Shown here: positions 1-12,700 of the stretch, piece by piece
How the letters are laid out: each line of letters opens with the position of its first letter
Numbering within the stretch: the first letter of the stretch is position 1
Assembly: GCF_030867095.1 (NCBI RefSeq)
Contig: NC_081830.1
Span: 37,944,781-38,008,780, forward strand
Source: Alligator mississippiensis
Lineage: Eukaryota > Chordata > Crocodylia > Alligatoridae
Direction: 5' to 3'
Length of the DNA stretch: 64,000 nucleotides
Translations under genes and position numbers: made by a program
Notes under the pieces: model-generated
Databases searched by the model: none
Told to the model about the DNA's origin: nothing
Seen by the model: the letters and a program-made list of their open reading frames with translations, nothing else

Positions 1-674
1 AGAACATCTCTTAGAAAGGAAAAAAATAAGGCTTAGGAGAATATCCAAAAGTTAGCTTGCAGAAAAAGAACCAAAAAAACCCCCTCGGCAGCAAGGGAAC
101 AAGGCCATCTGCGTTCCTCCTTGGTCTCTTTTCTTTCTGTTTCTGCCTGCCCAGAGATTGTCTTGGAGCTGTGTTTTATTTTGAGTTTATCTTTCCAGTT
201 GACTTTCAGCTGAACCTCACTGGTTTTTGAGGGAAGAACCCCATGCCCACTTAAAGTGGTGTGTGCATGAACGGGAATATTCTGTAGAGGGAAATGTACT
301 GCCTGAGCTGTGCTCTTTCTTACTGCTGCTTGCAGTATAAATGCTGTGAATTGTCTGTGTCTATGTCTGGTCAAGGCTTGCGCCATCCATAATGAAATAC
401 TGTTTGTTTGCTAATGCCATTCCCACAGAGACTGTCATGTAAGCACTGCATTGGCTGCCATTGAGCTTTTAATCTCGTGCAGAGAAATTGAAATAAATAT
501 AGAAGAGAATCTATCTTGTACATTAAACCAAGTGTAGGGGGAAATACATGATATCTCTCTGAGGTGAATCCCTGGTATGGGGATAATCTTGCAGTGATTC
601 TTCCTTTTCATTATTTTTCCACTGTAAACATACCACCAAACCAACATCATAACATGTGTATCTTGGCTTTCCAG
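1..674 (+). other. SCLY: SCLY intron (left part outside window)
   Basis: This is intronic sequence before the first SCLY exon seen here. I found no exon encoding the family's N-terminal part (the region with the Asp-Tyr-Asn-Ala-Thr-Thr motif), so the 5' exons and promoter lie left of the window. No recognisable repeat was seen in it. Confidence 0.6.
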
Positions 675-775
675 GTAGAAAGGCCAAGGAGACCATCAGC
701 AGGGCCCGGGAGAGCCTGGCCAGGATGGTAGGAGGGCAGCCTGAAGACATAATTTTTACCTCAGGGGGGACAGAG
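675..775 (+). CDS. SCLY: SCLY exon (PLP phosphate loop)
   Basis: The acceptor ttccag and donor gtgaga bound 101 nt, entering with two bases of a glycine codon. It encodes GRKAKE to FTSGGTE, the loop that holds the PLP phosphate in this family. Confidence 0.94.
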
Positions 776-3700
776 GTGAGAGCATGAATCCCTCTGCACC
801 TACTGGTTGCAGTAAGAGTGATTATACTGTTACATTTGAGAGGATAATTGGTGAATCAATAAAAAATGAACCACTTTCTCCTCAGTCTTTGTATTTGAAA
901 GCCACAGTGCAGCCGCCTTTTTCCTCTATACATGATAAATCCTAGATTGGCGTGAAAATGCATCTGCCAAAGAAAACCATATGCTCTTTTTTAGCATGAA
1001 AATTGGTAAATATAAGTGTTTTGAAATGAGTGTCTGGAGTGGAAAACCATTTATGTGGTAGCATAAATGACTGCTCTTGCAGACTTAAGGAGTTTGCTTT
1101 ATTCTGAAAAATTTCTGCATCTACACTAAACATTGCAGTTTTGTAGACTGGATTTTAACTTCTCCCTGAATTGCAAAAGCAAGCCACTGGGCAAGAAAGG
1201 AATTTCTTTTGAGTAGTTATTGCTCTGATGTTTTCCCCCTTACCTCTCTGTAGGCCAATAATCTCATTATCCACACTGCACTGAGGTGTTTTAGAGAGAG
1301 CTGGGTGCTGGGGGAAAACGGACCTGGGGAGAAACACAGTAAGCTGCAAGGAGTCACTCCCCATTTTGTTACATCAAGCGTGGAACATGACTCGGTGCGC
1401 TTGCCTCTGGAACACCTGGTGAGAGAGAACATGGCAGGTGAGTGCATGGGAGTGGCTGCCAGGGAGCTGCATACTCACCAGCCTTGTTCCTTCTGAGGGT
1501 TCTTTGGCAGCAGAGTTTGTGTCAAAGTGATAGATAACCAAGTGTCATGTTTTTCCTTTCACACTGCTTTGCCATTGCACAGAATTTAAGCTTTTGCACG
1601 CTGTGCTGATCAGAGCAGTCTCAGGCAGTCTTTTCATTCCAGCTGCTTTGTAAGAAGATACAGACTCAGTATTTTATTATTTACTAGCTTTTCCTATTAC
1701 TAGAGCACCTAAGGACCACAGTTGTGGTCCAGGAGCCCCTTGTGCTAGGTTCTGTATAACATAAAGCAAAGGCAGTCCTTGCCCCAAAGTGCTTCCAGTC
1801 AGGGCATAATTCAGGGGCAACATATGGCTCCAGAGATGGATATGCACAAGGGTATGAGGAAATGGCATTGGTCAGGCAGTGGACTCAGAACCTCTGCATC
1901 CTCGCTGTTGACACACAGCAAAAGAGAGTTTGAAGGAGCACAAAGATGTAGGCTGTGGATGTTTACAAGGAGCAGCTGCCAAGTGTGTGGCAGCATAAGT
2001 GCAGTTTAACCAGTGGGTGCAAAATGTTTCAGTTGCTGATGGTAGCACCAGGGGTATTATCCCTTCTTTACACTACACTGGAGAAGTCCAAAGTGTTTTC
2101 CTATGCTTTTCCCAGCCCTATGTGAACTGAGCTATGCACTCTCTTCCCCTTCTGCCCTGCAGCTTCCCCAACCCATGCCTTCCCTGGGAAGTAAAGGTAA
2201 TGCTCTAGTCAGTTTTAGTGTCAGGCCCAGTGGATTTTATCTCCATCTGTTTACTCTGGCCCTGTCTCCCAGCACATCCTTTTTCTGTTTATCCTGTATG
2301 TTGCATCATCCAGATGGCTAGGAAGACAGACATCCCTGCAGTGACATTTCAGTCTTAGAGTATTCTAGGGGCCAGCCCATTCCTTGGAAGATGAGCGCAT
2401 TGTCCTCTGCTAGTGTCTTCCATTTCACCCACCTTCCGCAGGCTTTGCACGGCACAGCTTCACCCCATCATCTGCCTGTCTTGTCTGCTGCATAGTGCCA
2501 ACTTCCATGATGAATCCAATTCCTTGTGTCTTGGCTTGCAGAAGCCACCTTTGTCCCTGTGTCCAAGGTGACTGGTCAGGCAGAAGTTGACGATATCATT
2601 GGGGCAGTCCGTCCAACCACTTGCCTGGTTTCCATCATGCTAGCTAATAACGAGACTGGTGTAATCATGGTGAGTTTGTCCTTGGGGTTTTCTATGCCTT
2701 GGGCTGGGGGGAAGTGGGTTCATGGTGGTGTTCACATCTTCTGTACTTCTGAGGGGCTTCTGTCCAGTCCTTCCCATGTTTCTTTTCTCTCCTCTCTTTT
2801 CCTTTTTATTCCTCCAGTTTTCTCCCTCTTTGCATTTTTTTTTCTACTCCTTTTTCCCTCCACTGTTAACAGAGCAGCAGTTTTCAAACTGTTACCTGCA
2901 GCCCTTGGAGATGATCTCACTACTGACTGTGTCTACTTGTTTATTAGCTGCTGAGTGCCATTAAATTGCTTCATGTCTATTAGATACTTTCATACTGTCA
3001 CTTCACTCTGTAAGTGCTGAATCTGCCTTAGTGATATTGTGGCATAGTGAAGGGTAGGGGGGGGCTTTGTGGTTGCACATGGGAGGAGATGTGTTATCTT
3101 CTGTGCAGAGCTTGAGACCATGTTGCTTAGGGATAATGTTTTCTTCTCCCAGCCCATCCCAGAGCTCTGTCAGCGGATTCAGATCTTGAATCAGAAGAGA
3201 ACAGCATCGGGGATGCCCAAGATCCTGGTGCACACAGATGCAGCACAGATGATAGGGAAGGGACGAGTGGATGTGGAGGATCTGGGTGTGGATTACCTCA
3301 CTGTTGTGGGACACAAGGTATACCTGCCTTCCTTCTGGATGCCTTTCTCCCTGGGACACTGGAGCTGCCCCTGCATTTAAATAGCCTTTCATTGTGAGCA
3401 CTTTCCCTTTCAGATTGCGGCACCTGTTCAGGAGAGGCTTTTTATTCTTTGACTTCAGTCAGGCCAGAGCTTCTTTTCATTTAAAAACAAACAAACAACT
3501 GCTTCCTAATATTTTACAAAAAAAAGGACAAGGAGAAAAAACCCCAGCTTGACAATTAATTTAAATCCGGAGGACACCAACTGCACTTCAGTGAAGCCAC
3601 CAGTAGCTAGCTGCTTCAGGGCTAGAATATATTTCCCCATCCAGTATTTGTGTCAGGGAATCCAAGTGCCAGTTTTCCCTTGGCTGACTCCATTTCTCAC

Positions 3701-6700
3701 CCCCAAACCCCACTCAGCCAAGGGGGTTACTAGGAATTTGGATTGATGTATATGTATGGGGGACTGAAAGGAAAAAGTTTTACCTCAGGCTTCTCTTGGG
3801 TCCATTTTTTTGCCTTTTGAAATCTCCTTCTCCCTTGTGCATTGCTGAGTCATTCATCTCTCGCTGTGCCATGGTGGAGGACAAATTAGACTGACCCACC
3901 AATATTGCACTTTCACTTGTGAAGGATTTCATACATCATTTTTATTCCACCACTAAAGTTTCCCACTAGATGGTGCTTTGAAGACAGTGTTTTATTGTAC
4001 AGGTTTCCCTCGCTTTATGCTGTACATGCATTCCTGGAAAATGGCACATAACCCAAATTCACATAAAGGGAGCCCACTTTACAATGTAACAAATAGGGAT
4101 ACGTTCCAAGACCTTGACTGACCCATTTCTACCACTTTTACCAGACAGTTTTGGTTCTTGCCAACAGCAGACACTACACACAAGCACAGGGCACTATCAT
4201 AATGGGGATAGTGATACAACTACAGGAACATGTGCTGCAGACAACGAGCAAGGAGCACAGATCCACACCGGAGACTACATTTTGGTGTGTGTCACCCCCA
4301 CAATGCAACGCACAAAGTGCTGACTGTGGACTTCCCCCGCACTGATCGCATAAGAGTGAATTTACCTTGCATATAACGAATTTTTAGTATAAAAAGGGTC
4401 ATCGCACAAGAGCAAATTTGCACATGCAGGACCCTCATAAAGTGAGGGAAACCTGTACTGAGCAAGCTTTTTTTGTAAGTGTTTATTAGGCCTGTACAGG
4501 CCTGTGTGAAATAGAAAGTATTTGCTTCAGATTCAGAGGAACAGTGGTTCGATTTGGTGATTCGAATCGCTGTTCCGATTTGATTCGGCTGAATCTGAAG
4601 ATATTCTGTGTCGAATCTTATTCAACGATAGACTACACAGGCAGGCAGTACCACTGGGAGCAGCTGGGGGAGCAGCCAGCCGAGCCCCAGCTTGAGCCAG
4701 CAGCCTCGGGAAAAGCTGCTGGGGCTGGAGGAAACAATCAGCTGGGGAATCGAACTGGGAGCTGGGGGGAAGTCCCTGTTCATTCTCCTAGCTCCCTGTT
4801 TGACCCCCCAGCTCCCAGTCATTCCCCCCGGTCCCTGATCATTCACCCCAGCCCCTGTGGCTTCTCCTGGGGCTGCCAGTACTGCCTACCTTGCCCTTGT
4901 GGAGGGGCAGACAGGGGAGCAGCCGGATGAGCCACGGCTTGAGCCGGAAGCCGTGGGGGCTGGGAGGGGAATGATTGGGAGCTGGGGAATTGAACTGGGA
5001 GCTGGGGGGAAGCCCCTGTTCATTCCCCCGGCTCCCGGTTCCATCTCCCAGCTCCCAATCATTCCCCGCAGTTCCCCGATCATTCCCTGCAGTCCCCGTG
5101 GCTTCTCCCAGGGCTGTCAGCACTGCCTGCCTCACCCCAGCGGGGGGGCAGCTGGATGAGCCACGGCTTCTCCTGGGGCGGCTGGCTCAAGCCGGGGTTT
5201 GTCCGGCTGCTTCTGCCAGCACTGCCTGGTGCCTGCCTGTACAGTCTATGGCCAAAGCTCCAAATCTCTCTGAATCGATTCGGAGGCTTCCTATTCGATT
5301 CAGAGAGATTATTGGATCTTCTGATTCGATTTCGATTCAAAGACCTGGCCGCTAAATCGGACCGAATCTCCTCTGAAGTGAATTGGCTACTGAAGCTTCG
5401 CACAGCCTTAGTGTTTATGTACAGTGTTATGCACAGGCAGCGTTTATGTACAGTATTATGCACAGGCAGCTACAATTATACAGGATCATGGCTTGAAATA
5501 GGCAGCCAGTTACGCAGCACTGTGCTTTGCAAGGCTGTTATGGGAGCAGGATGGTTCCTAGGTCACAAATGCGATGAAGATCTGAGAACAGGCTTTTGTC
5601 CTAGTGAGGCAATGTTTGCAAAGAACAACTATCATCAATAAGTGGGAATTTGCTGAGGTAATACAAAAAGGACTGATTTACGGACTAAATGGACAGAGAC
5701 AGTAATGGTTTAAATGTGAAACGTGCTACATAGAGACAGTGTTGTATGTGGTTATGGTCATAGCTAGTCACACCAGTCATGGAGGTCATGGAAACTGATT
5801 TACAAGGAGCTGCCATGAGGCAGCTGTCCACTCTGACAGCAGAGTGTATGGGATCTCAGGAGATGGAGGTCAGCTAATGGGGAGGTGGAGGGGGGAGTTG
5901 CCCTCTACACTGCAACTTCTGTGTGGTGCTCAGGGAAATGTACCCAGAAGGTCATGGCTTAGCTGTTGCCTTGAATATTTTCCATGCCCCTCTAGTGGTT
6001 AAATTTATTGACAAGAACTCTGGCAATAGCACAGACTCATTTATTGGGAATGTGAAAGTGAGAAGGGTCAGGCTCAGAGCTGATGGACTCCAGGCACATG
6101 CTCTGACAGGGTCAAGGTGAAGCAGGGAGGGAACTTCCAAGAGGCACCTCACTGAGTTTCCAGTTAATATTACAGAGTACTCTGGTTAAGGTCATGGCCC
6201 TAGAATTGGAAAAGGGCCATGCACTTACCCAGACTTCATGCTTACCCAGCACAGCTCATCGAGTATACAACTCTGTCAGTGCTGCAGCCTCAGCAGCCCC
6301 AGAACTGAGTGGCTCCCTTAAATTTCATGGCTCCTAGTAGTCCATTTTCAGGGACGCTATTAAAAGCTTTGAAGGTAAAGCTGTTTTTAAGGCTCCTCAG
6401 TCCTAACAGAACCCTACAACACCAGCTTTCCCTTCACTCTTCCTGGCTGTTTAACCCGGCACAGTTAGTTACAAAACAACCTGCTACAATTAAGTTAGCA
6501 ACTGGAGAGCAAGTAAGTTACAAAGGAGATAGCAAGGCTGTAAGATTCCCTCAGCTCAAGTGGTTCCAGCTTTTTTGCCAATATGCTGATACCAGGAGTT
6601 TGTTACAATGTCAGCAAGAGGCAGCAAGCCTGCCCTAGCTTTGCATTGTGCAGTTGAGTGAATGCAGAGGTGGAGGACATGGTACTGCCTGTCGTTGCAG

Positions 6701-9700
6701 TTTTATGCTCCCCGGATTGGAGCGCTATATGTGCGAGGGCCTGGAGTCACTACCCCTCTGCACCCCATGCTGTTTGGAGGAGGACAGGAGCGGAACTTCC
6801 GACCTGGGTAAGGCGGGTGCACGGGTCAGCGGAGGTGCTGAGGTCAGGAGCTGTGGGGAGAGGCAGGCCGGGCTATTCAGTAGGTTCTTTAAGGGCCAGT
6901 GGAACATACACTGCCATCTGATTTGGGATGAAGAGCTGTGAAATGTTTAGAGAAGAAATGTCCTCCTTTTAGTTGCTTTGAGGATGCATCTTGCCCTGTA
7001 AATGCTAACTGCAAGTCCGTGTGATCCCATGCTGGGTGGAACTGAGAGACTATCACTTGTTAGCTGCATGGGGCTTGGTGCTCAGCACAGCTGTACAGAC
7101 CCCTTCCAGTAGGGGCAGTGCTGCACCTAGTGGGTTAGGAAGTTAATATTGTGAAAAGTCAAAGCTTCTGGCTTCCTTTCTCCATCCGATGAAACATGTC
7201 TTTAGATCTGTGGCCAGGCATCACACCCACCCTCAGTCCTTTGAAAGCTGTCCAAAATACAGTTTGGTTTCTTGGAAGGGGGGAGGCAGGGGAGAATGCT
7301 GCTATCACACTTCCCTGGGTTGGGGAGGGAAGGCCATTCAGAGGTTCTCTTGTATCCTGTCTTCAGGACTTTTGGTAGGAGTTTGAGCTGACCCCCAACT
7401 CCCTTGCACCTAGCGGTCCGTTTGTATGTACAGTTTGACCTGCAGTGCTGCCCTCCACACATTTTTGCCACACCATTGTGGGCACATTTGTGTATGTGGA
7501 CGAGGCCTCTATCATTTAAAATGTGGGCATTCAACACCACTAGTTTCTGCAAGAAGAAGAAAATAATTACAGTACAACATTTCTTTTTCAGTACAGAGAA
7601 CACCCCAATGATTGCAGGCCTTGGCAAGGTGAGCTCAGAAGTACAGGAGGGTGAAAACAGAAGCATGCAAGTTAACAGTGATGGCGTCTGATAGAGCAAA
7701 TATGTTAACTCTCTTGTTCTGTTCTGAGATTTGTTTAAAAAACCCACTGAGGAAAAGCAAAGCCAAGCAGCTTTTAGCAAAACAAGACTGAAGGCTCAAC
7801 GCAATTTTCATAGTGTTCCTTGCTGAATTGTCTTTATAACTTTCCCAACTGTAATGGGAAGAATGCTGCTAAATCTCTGCACCATGCTTTAAAAATGCTG
7901 AGGTTTATGTGGGGGGGGGGCACCATATGTGGTGGATGAGGATTCCCGGCAGCATTAGTCCTTGTTTTTGAAAATGGCCTGTAGAAGCATCTTGTGCTCT
8001 GCTCTTTTCCTTTCCCTTCCCCTTCCCCTCATTCTCCCCTGTATGACTGATCTCTCTTGTTTTCCCTATACTTAGGTAGTGGGTTTGGGGGAAAACTGTG
8101 CCACAAAGCTTTCCTATTTGGTTGTGGAACAATAGCACATCATACATCTGTTTCAGCTTGAAGTGATTCTCAACAAAGAGGCCAAACCCACACTCTTTTT
8201 TAATAGAAACATAGAAAATTAGGATTGGAAGGGACCTCAGGAGGTCATCTAGTCCAACTCCCTGCTCAAAGCAGGACCATCCCCAACTAGATCATCCCAG
8301 CCAAGGCTTTGTGGTCTTAAAATCCTCCAAGGATGGAGATTCCACAACTTCTCTGGGTAGCCTGTTCTGGTATCTTACTACCTGCCACATAAGAGAGTTT
8401 TTCCTGATATCTAACCTAAACTTTCTTTGCTGAACTCGAGACCATTGTTCCTTGTTCTGTCATCTGCCCCCACTGAGCTCTGGTGTATTGAGCTGTGTGG
8501 GGCAAAGTTGGACCTATAAGGACCATGGGTTTCTGTATCGAGCTAGTGAGCAGGACAGTGTAAAGGAGGCTGGGAGTCCAGCCAGTGTGTGATATTCTAG
8601 AGAAGTTTCTCAGAGCAGGTGCGTAACAGTGTAGTGCTGAGTACTGGGTTAGCAACTTGCCAGGACCCTGAAGGTTGTACCTTGTAACATAACAAATTAA
8701 GGCCAGGATTTTCTAAAGTGCTCTGCATTAGATTCAAGGCTGGGTTTTTCAGATGTGCTCGGTGCACTGAGCACAGCTGTCCCATGGAAGTCTGGCTCTT
8801 TGCCACGCAAACACATTGGCTGGTGTCTTGAAATTTTCAGGGGAAGATGAGTGTTGGGAGGACCAAGTGCAGGTGAGTTTCATTTTTCCCACCAGGGGAT
8901 TGGGCCTCAGGGGTGAGACCAGCATCCCCCAAGGTGGCAAGTCCCATCTCATCAGAATGTAGGAGGTCTTCAGATCCAGTCCCCTGCAGTCCTGAGATCA
9001 TATAATCTGGTTCATACTTATTTAGCTCCAACCTAAAAGCAGTTTCCTGGGTGGAATTAGGAGATGGAGGAAGAGTTCATAGAATTATAGAAAGTTAGGG
9101 TTGGAAGGGACCTCAAGAGGTCATCTAGTCCAACCCCCTGCTCAAAGCAGGACTGTCCGCAACTAGATCATCCCAGCCAAAGCTTTATCTACCTGGGTCT
9201 TAAACACCTCCAAGGATAGAGATTCCACCACCTCTCTGTTCCAGTGTTTTACTACCCTCCTAGTAAGAAAATTCTTCCTAATATCTAACCTAAACTTCCC
9301 TTGCTGCAACTTAAGACCATTGCTCCTTGTTCTGTCATCTGCCATCACTGAGAACAGTACAGCTCCATCGTCTTTCAAAGCCTACTTCAGGTAGTTGAAG
9401 GTTGCTATTAAGTCCCCTCTCAGTCTCCTCTAGAGTAAATAAACCCAGTTCCCTCAGTCTTTCCTCAGAAGTCACATCTCCCAGCCACCTCACCGTTTTT
9501 GTCACCCTCTGCTGACCTCTCTCCAATTTGTCCACATCCTTTCTGTAGTGGAGGGCCCAAAACTGAACACAGTATTTCAGATGTGGTCTCATCACTGCTG
9601 AATAGAGGGGAATAATCACTTTCCTGGACCTAGTGGCAACACGCCTATCAATGCAGCCCAATATATTGTTAGCCTTCTTGACAATAAGGGCACACTGATG

Positions 9701-12700
9701 GCTCACATTCAGCTTATTGTCTACTGTAACCCCCGTGTCCTTTTCTGCAGAGATACTGTCCAGCCAGTCAGCCCCGAGCCTGTACCAGTGCATGGGACTG
9801 TTCCATCCTAAATGCAGGACTTTGCACGTGTCCTTGTTGAATCTCATGAGATTCCTTTGGCCCAATTCTCCAATTTGGCTCAGACACAAGTCCTCCCACC
9901 CCAGTCAGCCTCATTGGCATTAGCAATAGTGTGTAAAGCAGAGGAAATGGTTCCCTTCTGCTCAGCTATTGGTGATTTCTGGTAAATGGGAGGTACTATG
10001 TCGTGCACTGAGGGATTCTTGCTCTCCTTGCTGGAGCATCACCAGATGTGCGTGACAGTGGCTGCGTCTGACTTGTGCTGTTCTTCTCCCCTCACAGGCT
10101 GCCGAGCTGGTGAATAAGACCTGTGAGGTTTATGAGGCTCACATGCAGGAAGTTCGGGATTACTTGGAGGCAAGGCTGGAAGTAAGCAGAGCTGGTTCCT
10201 GTTACATTTATCCCCCTGCTACGTCACTGTCTTTGGGTAGCCTGTGTGGCAGGCAGCTGAGAGAGGTAGGAATAGAGAGCATGTCTCCCAGGAACCCCTG
10301 CAGCCTGGGAAGTGTGACGAAAGTTTGAGAGTGGAAGCCTGTCGCCTCTTGAGGCTCAATACCAGTGGGCCCTGACAGAGGGAGGAGAAGCAGCAGAGCA
10401 GGATACAAGATGATCAAGAAGGGAGAGGTGGGTAGAGGGAAGGAGGGTGGTGCCCAGCCCATTCAGCAAGGAGGGGCATGATAAACCTCTGGTAGCTGCA
10501 CAAGGCAGTGTAGTGGGTTGTACTGCTGAGGCATTTTAGCTTCTCCTCACTGGCCCACTCTGGCTCTTGTAGCAGGAAGTCGCTACCCCTCCTGCCCTTG
10601 ACCTGGTTGCCTTGGCACTTGTGACAATGTTTCTCTATTATGTGGCTTTTATCTCTTCCATCAGGGTTGCTGGGGATGGTTTCACCCTTTCCCTACCTTT
10701 AGGCCCCCTGTGCCCCTAACTTGTAGCTCTGTTGCAATGCCCCCTGTGGGCTACTTTACCATCATGCAGTAGGGCCTCTTGCAGAAGGGAGTGTGGGGGT
10801 AGAGTAGCAGAGCAGGGGTTGCCACTGCCTGAGAGGGACTCACACTCTGGGGTGTTTCCTGAGTACCTCTGAAGCTCCTTTGTACCAGTTTAGCCTAAGC
10901 AAAAGGGCATGATGGTGAATTCCCCTGATGCCTGTCTTTTCCAGCCTGCTAGTTCAGTGTTTGCATCATCAGCCAGCCAATGCTGTCCCAGGGTATCTCT
11001 CTGAAGCCTGACTTCATACTGCATCAGCCCAGTGGCAGTGCTGATGGCTTGTGTGTCTGTAGCACATCCCTCCTGCTCAGCCCGTTCCAAGTCAGAGGAG
11101 AACCATAGACATTCAAGGAGCTGTTAACATTTACCTCCCTGCAGGCTGTATTTGGGAAGCAGAAGATCCACTTTAACAGCAGATTCTCAGGCTCCAGACG
11201 ACTCTGCAACACCTGTAACTTCTCCATCCTGGGCTCAGGGCTGCAAGGTAACTCTGTTAGCCAGACCTGCCCCATGCTGTAGTTAACACCTGTATTTTGT
11301 TCCATTCTCACCTGCTGCTTTCTCTCCTTTAGTATCAAACTGAGGGAGATTCCTTCCTTCCTGGGGCATAAGGCCTGACCATGCCAGGCATGAAGCTGCC
11401 CAATCCTGAGAGCTGGCACCCTTTAATCTGGGGGAAGGATCTCAAGCATTGCCATTACCAGATTCCCTTTCTCTCTGTGAAGGATGCTAGGCCTGATAAC
11501 TCATTGCTTAGAAGCTGAGCTGAGATGGGTTTCTGAGGGGTAGGTGGGTCATTTTCATAGAGGGAGAGTGAAGAATGTTCCCTGTGCTGATTAGGAGCCT
11601 TGTAGGTGTTTTATGCTAACCTGTACATGTCTCTCTTCCAGGTCATAAGGTGCTGTCTTGCTGCAAGACCCTTCTTGCCAGTGTTGGAGCAGCATGCCAC
11701 TCGAAGAAGGGTGACAACCAGTAAGTGATCCGTGTGGTACTGAGTGCTTTCGCCCCAGGGAGAGAGGCCAGATTAAAGGAGAAGAGAAAAATGAGGGAAG
11801 GGGATATCAGGGAGGGAAATGAGGGGACTTCACTCATTCCTTCCTGAAGTGGAAGGAGCCAGTGTTACATGTTGGATATTTTTTCATTAGAAAGGAAGGA
11901 GCTATTGGAGATTTCCTATCAAAGAGCAATAAGGAAGGAATTTGTGTTCACTTGTGCAGTAGTGAATTGCTTTGCAGAGGCTCTTCTGCTGTGAAAGACC
12001 TCCACCTGCTTGCAGAAGCAATCCTTAAGCTTATTGGTTAACAATTGCATAGCCCCCTTCCTGTCCCATCTCTCCTCCCCCCCTGGGTAGTGTCCCTTAT
12101 CTCTGATGACTAGGGCAAATCCCTTGAAGTTGAAGCTTTATGAAACAGCTTCTCATAAGTGATCACTCCATCACTTGGTTCCTGCTGGATCATTTAAAAT
12201 AGTGGTTGCCATTGACTTAGTCTTGAGCTGGTGGAAGATGTGCAATGAGCATTAGGATGAGGGTGACCTTGAGCAGCATATCTGTGTGCAGGCAGGGCAG
12301 TGTAGCGTGACAGATCGGGTGTTGCAAGGCAGCTCGCTCCCCTGCTGTTATGTGCCACATCACAGCTGGTGTGCGGGGGCCAGTGGGCATATGTGACTGC
12401 AAGGGCACCACTCCCAGCCCAGAATGAGAGCTCCTAGGCTGGAAATACACCTGCTCCCCAAGGGCCTATCTGCCTCCCAGGTTACCTCATGGCCAGCTTA
12501 GCCATGAGATGAGAAGACAGCGTGTTGTTCAGCCATCAAAATGTGTAAGCAAGAGCTTGGCATTTCTGTACCACTTGAGTAGCACGCTTACTCTTTGTGC
12601 TCTTTGATGCCATGTGGAAGCTGTGTTTAACTGTAAGTTATGGGGCTATTCACTGGCTCAGTCCTGGGATCTGGGAGTCATGTGGCATCAGCATGCTTTT

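Noticed and set aside
9335-9889. 184-codon minus-strand frame as a host gene
   Set aside because: It is the C-terminal part of a CR1 reverse transcriptase in a truncated LINE.
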